NCBI RefSeq assembly: GCF_008831285.2
Contig: NW_022205022.1
Coordinates: forward strand, 1 to 34,958
Length of the DNA: 34,958 nucleotides
Reading direction: 5' to 3'
From: Nymphaea colorata
Lineage: Eukaryota > Streptophyta > Magnoliopsida > Nymphaeales > Nymphaeaceae
Shown here: piece by piece, positions 32,728 through 34,958 of the stretch
Position numbering within the stretch: the stretch's first letter is position 1
Layout: every line of letters begins with the position of its first letter
The notes under the pieces: model-generated
What the model saw: the letters and a program-made list of their open reading frames with translations, nothing else
Databases searched by the model: none
What the model was told of the DNA's origin: nothing
Program-made: the position numbers and the translations under genes

Positions 32728-32955
32728 ATGACGACCAAACAGCAGGTACTATCCCTTTACCGCCTCTACTTCACCCTCACCAGGCCCTGTGCCGACCGTT
32801 CTCTCAAGCTCTACATCAGAAGGAGAGCAAAGGAGGACTTTCACTCTTTGAGCTCATATCCTCTCGAGCAGGCACAAGCCGAGTTCCAACGTCTGAAGAA
32901 TGAAGTTGAAGTTGTTCGGAGGCAAACGCAGCTTAGGCATCTCTACGTTCAATGA
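32728..32955 (+). CDS. LYRM-like: LYR-motif (complex 1 LYR) mitochondrial assembly protein
   Basis: ATG 32728, TGA 32953-32955, 75 residues in one frame. The N-terminal helix carries VLSLYRLYFTLTR, the LYR tripeptide that defines the family, followed by the usual Arg/Phe positions (YIRRRAKEDFHSL) and a third helix (AEFQRLKNEVEVVRRQTQL). Members are small three-helix matrix proteins that help assemble respiratory complexes or receive Fe-S clusters with the acyl carrier protein. An upstream in-frame extension lacks the family pattern, so the ATG right before MTTKQQ is chosen. Which LYRM it is cannot be told. It precedes an Fe-S assembly gene by 126 bases. Confidence 0.75.
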   Translation: MTTKQQVLSLYRLYFTLTRPCADRSLKLYIRRRAKEDFHSLSSYPLEQAQAEFQRLKNEVEVVRRQTQLRHLYVQ

Positions 32956-33081
32956 TAACGCCTTTCCTCGTGATTTGTATGCACTCCTCAATTAATATTG
33001 AAGGTTCAGCAAAAAATATTAAAAACACAAAAACAACAAATCGTTGCTTCAGTACCCCCAGACCACTTGTTTATAATATTT

Positions 33082-33527
33082 ATGAAGACGGCTAAGCTAT
33101 TTGCACGATCGGTAAAATACGGCTACTCGATAATAAAGGACGAGATTTCCTTTACCCCCACTTTCAGAACGGTATTGACTCCTTTACTAAGGCCCTGGGG
33201 AAGAAATTAGAAGGAAAGATAAACAGGAGTTCCTGAGACTTGAGATTTCGTCGGGCGGTACGCATGGATAAGACAGAGGGGTGCGAGGGCTACTCATACA
33301 AGTTCAGGTTTGACAACAAGGTGATGGATCACGACTATGTACTGGAATAGTAGAGCAAAAGAGTAATATTCGCAGTCAACGAGTAGGAGTTTAAGATGCT
33401 TCGGGGATCGACCATTGACTTCGCTACCGAAATGATGAGACAGACCTTTTACGTGAAGGAAAATCCCAATGCTGAGCTTTCGTGCAGTTGTAAGACTTCC
33501 TTTTCTCCGAAGGACCACGTTCTTTGA
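33082..33527 (+). CDS. ISCA2-like: ISCA/HesB-type iron-sulfur cluster assembly protein
   Basis: A-type Fe-S carriers act in the mitochondrial matrix in [4Fe-4S] maturation. ATG 33082, TGA 33525-33527. A 20-base intron at 33172-33191 leads from FTPTFRTA to LGKKLEGK; one base is then needed (A run near 33223) to reach QEFLRLEISSG. The family motif GGCxG appears as GCEGYSYKFRF at about 33281, just after a poorly resolved 19-22 base segment starting GTACGC at 33260, probably an intron with one miscalled base. The C-terminal motif is CSC (33484-33492) followed by KTSFSPKDHVL, where most homologs have CGCGSSF. All three cluster cysteines are present. N-terminal KTAKLFARSVKYG could be a targeting signal. 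Confidence 0.7.
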
Positions 33528-34443
33528 TAAACTACCTATATTTGAGAGCAGAATTATTCTTCCAATCGCTTATCATCGTGTGCTTGATATCACCACTATG
33601 CTCTGCGGTTAATAAATAATTGACACGTAAATGATATGAATGGTGAAAGGAGCATAGTGATGAACATGTCATTAGCTTCTTCCACCGATGAATCTTTGAG
33701 CATATGCTTTAGAAGATTCGAGTGCGTGCTCATGATGATAATGATGAATCGCTATGATTTGATTAATGAAATCAAAAGGCGAAGCTGAGTTTGAATATCA
33801 TCCTCCTGCATCTTAAATTTTGCAGTAATATGGCAAGTAAATGCTGGCTTGTTTTGGGATTTATTGTGATCAAGTTATTGCATCATTTTTAGACAACGCC
33901 TTACATATGTCCAGAGATGGCAATTTATTCATCACTCAAATGAAGCCAAAGTTTCACTAAATCTGGTTAATAAGATGTTTTATTTTTCCCAAATACCATT
34001 TTAGAGTTTTTTGTCCGAGAGAAGCAAAGTAATCACCCAAGCCAAAAAAGGTGCAAAGGCATCTTCCAACATGAGTAGATTATATAAAAAATGAATCATT
34101 TGATGGCTTTGCTGATAACACAAAAAGAGTGAAAATAAAATGACAGTTGGGTGGTGGATCAAAAGTAAATGAAAATTGAATCAAGACAGCACATACCAAT
34201 ACAAATAGTAGGCCTTTAGCATAAGATAAGTTAAATTATATAGTTTTTTCGTTTTGATCTCATTTCCAGCTGAAAAATGGGAAAAGTCTGAAAAATGAAA
34301 GAAAATTCATGTTTTCAATAAGTAAAGAGGTTATTTCTTCCCTTATTGTCAAAAAATTCTCATATCGTAGCTCAGATCTTCTAACTCTATTTGTATTCCC
34401 CTCCATATTTTTATAATAATTTAAAGTCATCATAAGAATCGTC
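33528..34443. other. Subtelomeric non-coding region
   Basis: More than 900 bases with frequent TGA on + and TCA on +, so no frame over about 60 codons survives in code 6 on either strand. It is AT-rich with many short A and T runs and TGATGAT-type repeats near 33733-33756. I recognise no RNA gene or repeat family. The right end must contain the promoter of the EF-hand gene. Confidence 0.5.
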
Positions 34444-34812
34444 ATGGGAAACTGTTCAAACGACCGTATTTAGAAAAGCGTTGCAAAAAAGAATGATTAT
34501 AGAATAGTTCGAACCAGAAATGGCAATAGATTGAGCAAGATCAACGAATCATAAAAAATATTGTCTGAAGAGTAGAAGTTAAAGCAAACTATCTATCAAT
34601 TTTTCGATAAATTCGACACCAATCACGATGGATAACTCACCGAAGAGGAACTTAAACACTTTTTAGTTGTTATCTCGAATAATCGGCTTAAAAATAACCA
34701 GCATTTCAATATGACTGCGGGGTAACTCTTTGACAAAATCGATAAAAATGAAGATCATGTCATTAGTAAGGCTGAATTCTATCAATTTTATTTGAGAGAA
34801 ACAGCCTTGTGA
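34444..34812 (+). CDS. Lipid-anchored EF-hand calcium-binding protein
   Basis: ATG 34444, TGA 34810-34812, 122 residues in one frame with several TAA/TAG Gln codons. MGNCSN fits dual lipidation: N-myristoylation at Gly2 with palmitoylation at Cys4, targeting membranes, perhaps the cilium or plasma membrane. Two EF-hands follow: DTNHDGQLTEEE (residues about 58-69, canonical) and DKNEDHVISKAE (about 99-110), where the usual Gly6 is His but the chelating residues are kept. The 29-residue spacing is typical of a paired domain. Probably a calcium sensor, distantly calcineurin-B-like; two hands only. It is the last gene, its stop 75 bases before the telomere. Confidence 0.85.
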
Positions 34813-34887
34813 TATTAATCACCCTCTTCCATTCATATATCAGCATAATTTGCATCAATTTAGTCAGATATTTTAAAGGAAAAGTAT

Positions 34888-34958
34888 GGGGTTGGGGTTG
34901 GGGTTGGGGTTGGGTTGGGGTTGGGGTTGGGGTTGGGGTTGGGGTTGGGGTTGGGGTT
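34888..34958 (+). repeat. Telomere, GGGGTT repeats
   Basis: About twelve tandem GGGGTT units run to the right edge, G-rich strand toward the end as expected for a 3' chromosome terminus. One unit near 34912-34916 reads GGGTT, either a telomerase slip or an undercounted G run. The repeat type excludes the GGGGTTTT of hypotrichs and matches Tetrahymena-type telomerase template use. Confidence 0.98.

Noticed and set aside
1-34958. tRNA, rRNA, transposons, CRISPR arrays
   Set aside because: Read-through of both strands showed no cloverleaf with consistent A and B boxes, no rRNA segments, no transposase-like protein and no spaced direct repeats other than the telomere.

Overview
The window is the right-hand end of a ciliate macronuclear chromosome. 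Three things show this. The last 71 bases are a G4T2 telomere. TAA and TAG are read as glutamine inside conserved proteins, leaving TGA as the only stop (ciliate nuclear code, table 6). Genes are packed 30-300 bases apart, with spliceosomal introns of almost exactly 20 bases. GGGGTT telomeres fit Tetrahymena-like or Paramecium-like groups, but many genes here use GC-rich codons, unlike Tetrahymena or P. tetraurelia, so I do not name a genus. The left end is not telomeric; the window starts inside a gene.

Layout. 1-6163: AT-rich arm with a gene tail, a GC-rich hairpin, a large helical protein, a small Cys-motif protein and three coiled-coil proteins (two on +, one on -). Most of these reading frames are broken by single missing bases. 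6219-16089: seven minus-strand genes head to tail: delta-1-pyrroline-5-carboxylate dehydrogenase, a coiled-coil protein, an unrecognised protein, a mitochondrial-type DnaJ, a small unrecognised protein, an R/S/Q-rich 656-residue protein and a SWI3-type chromatin-remodelling subunit (SWIRM, zinc finger, SANT). 16392-18716: a ULK-like kinase and a small protein on +. 18759-20442: an eIF3m-like PCI protein and a small protein on -. 20443-21409: mostly empty, with a hairpin. 21410-26114: three unrecognised proteins and a REEP/DP1-type ER-membrane protein. 26292-28532: a second kinase with a degenerate APE motif and a small single-pass membrane protein. 28603-30874: adenylate kinase 7 (cilium-type, with a Dpy-30 tail) on -. 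31157-33527: four small genes on +, including an LYR-motif protein and an ISCA-type Fe-S assembly protein. 33528-34443: empty subtelomere. 34444-34812: a lipid-anchored EF-hand protein ending 75 bases before the telomere.

There is no operon logic. This is an ordinary gene-dense somatic chromosome mixing mitochondrial (P5C dehydrogenase, DnaJ, LYRM, ISCA), ciliary (AK7, coiled-coil), nuclear and signalling genes. Two genome-scale signals stand out. Introns have a razor-sharp 20-base length, and the only one whose length is a multiple of three carries an in-frame TGA. Single-base losses, usually at homopolymers, break frames in conserved genes and always in the same direction. I read the second signal as sequencing or assembly error rather than pseudogenes or programmed frameshifting. 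No tRNA, rRNA, CRISPR array or mobile element was recognised.
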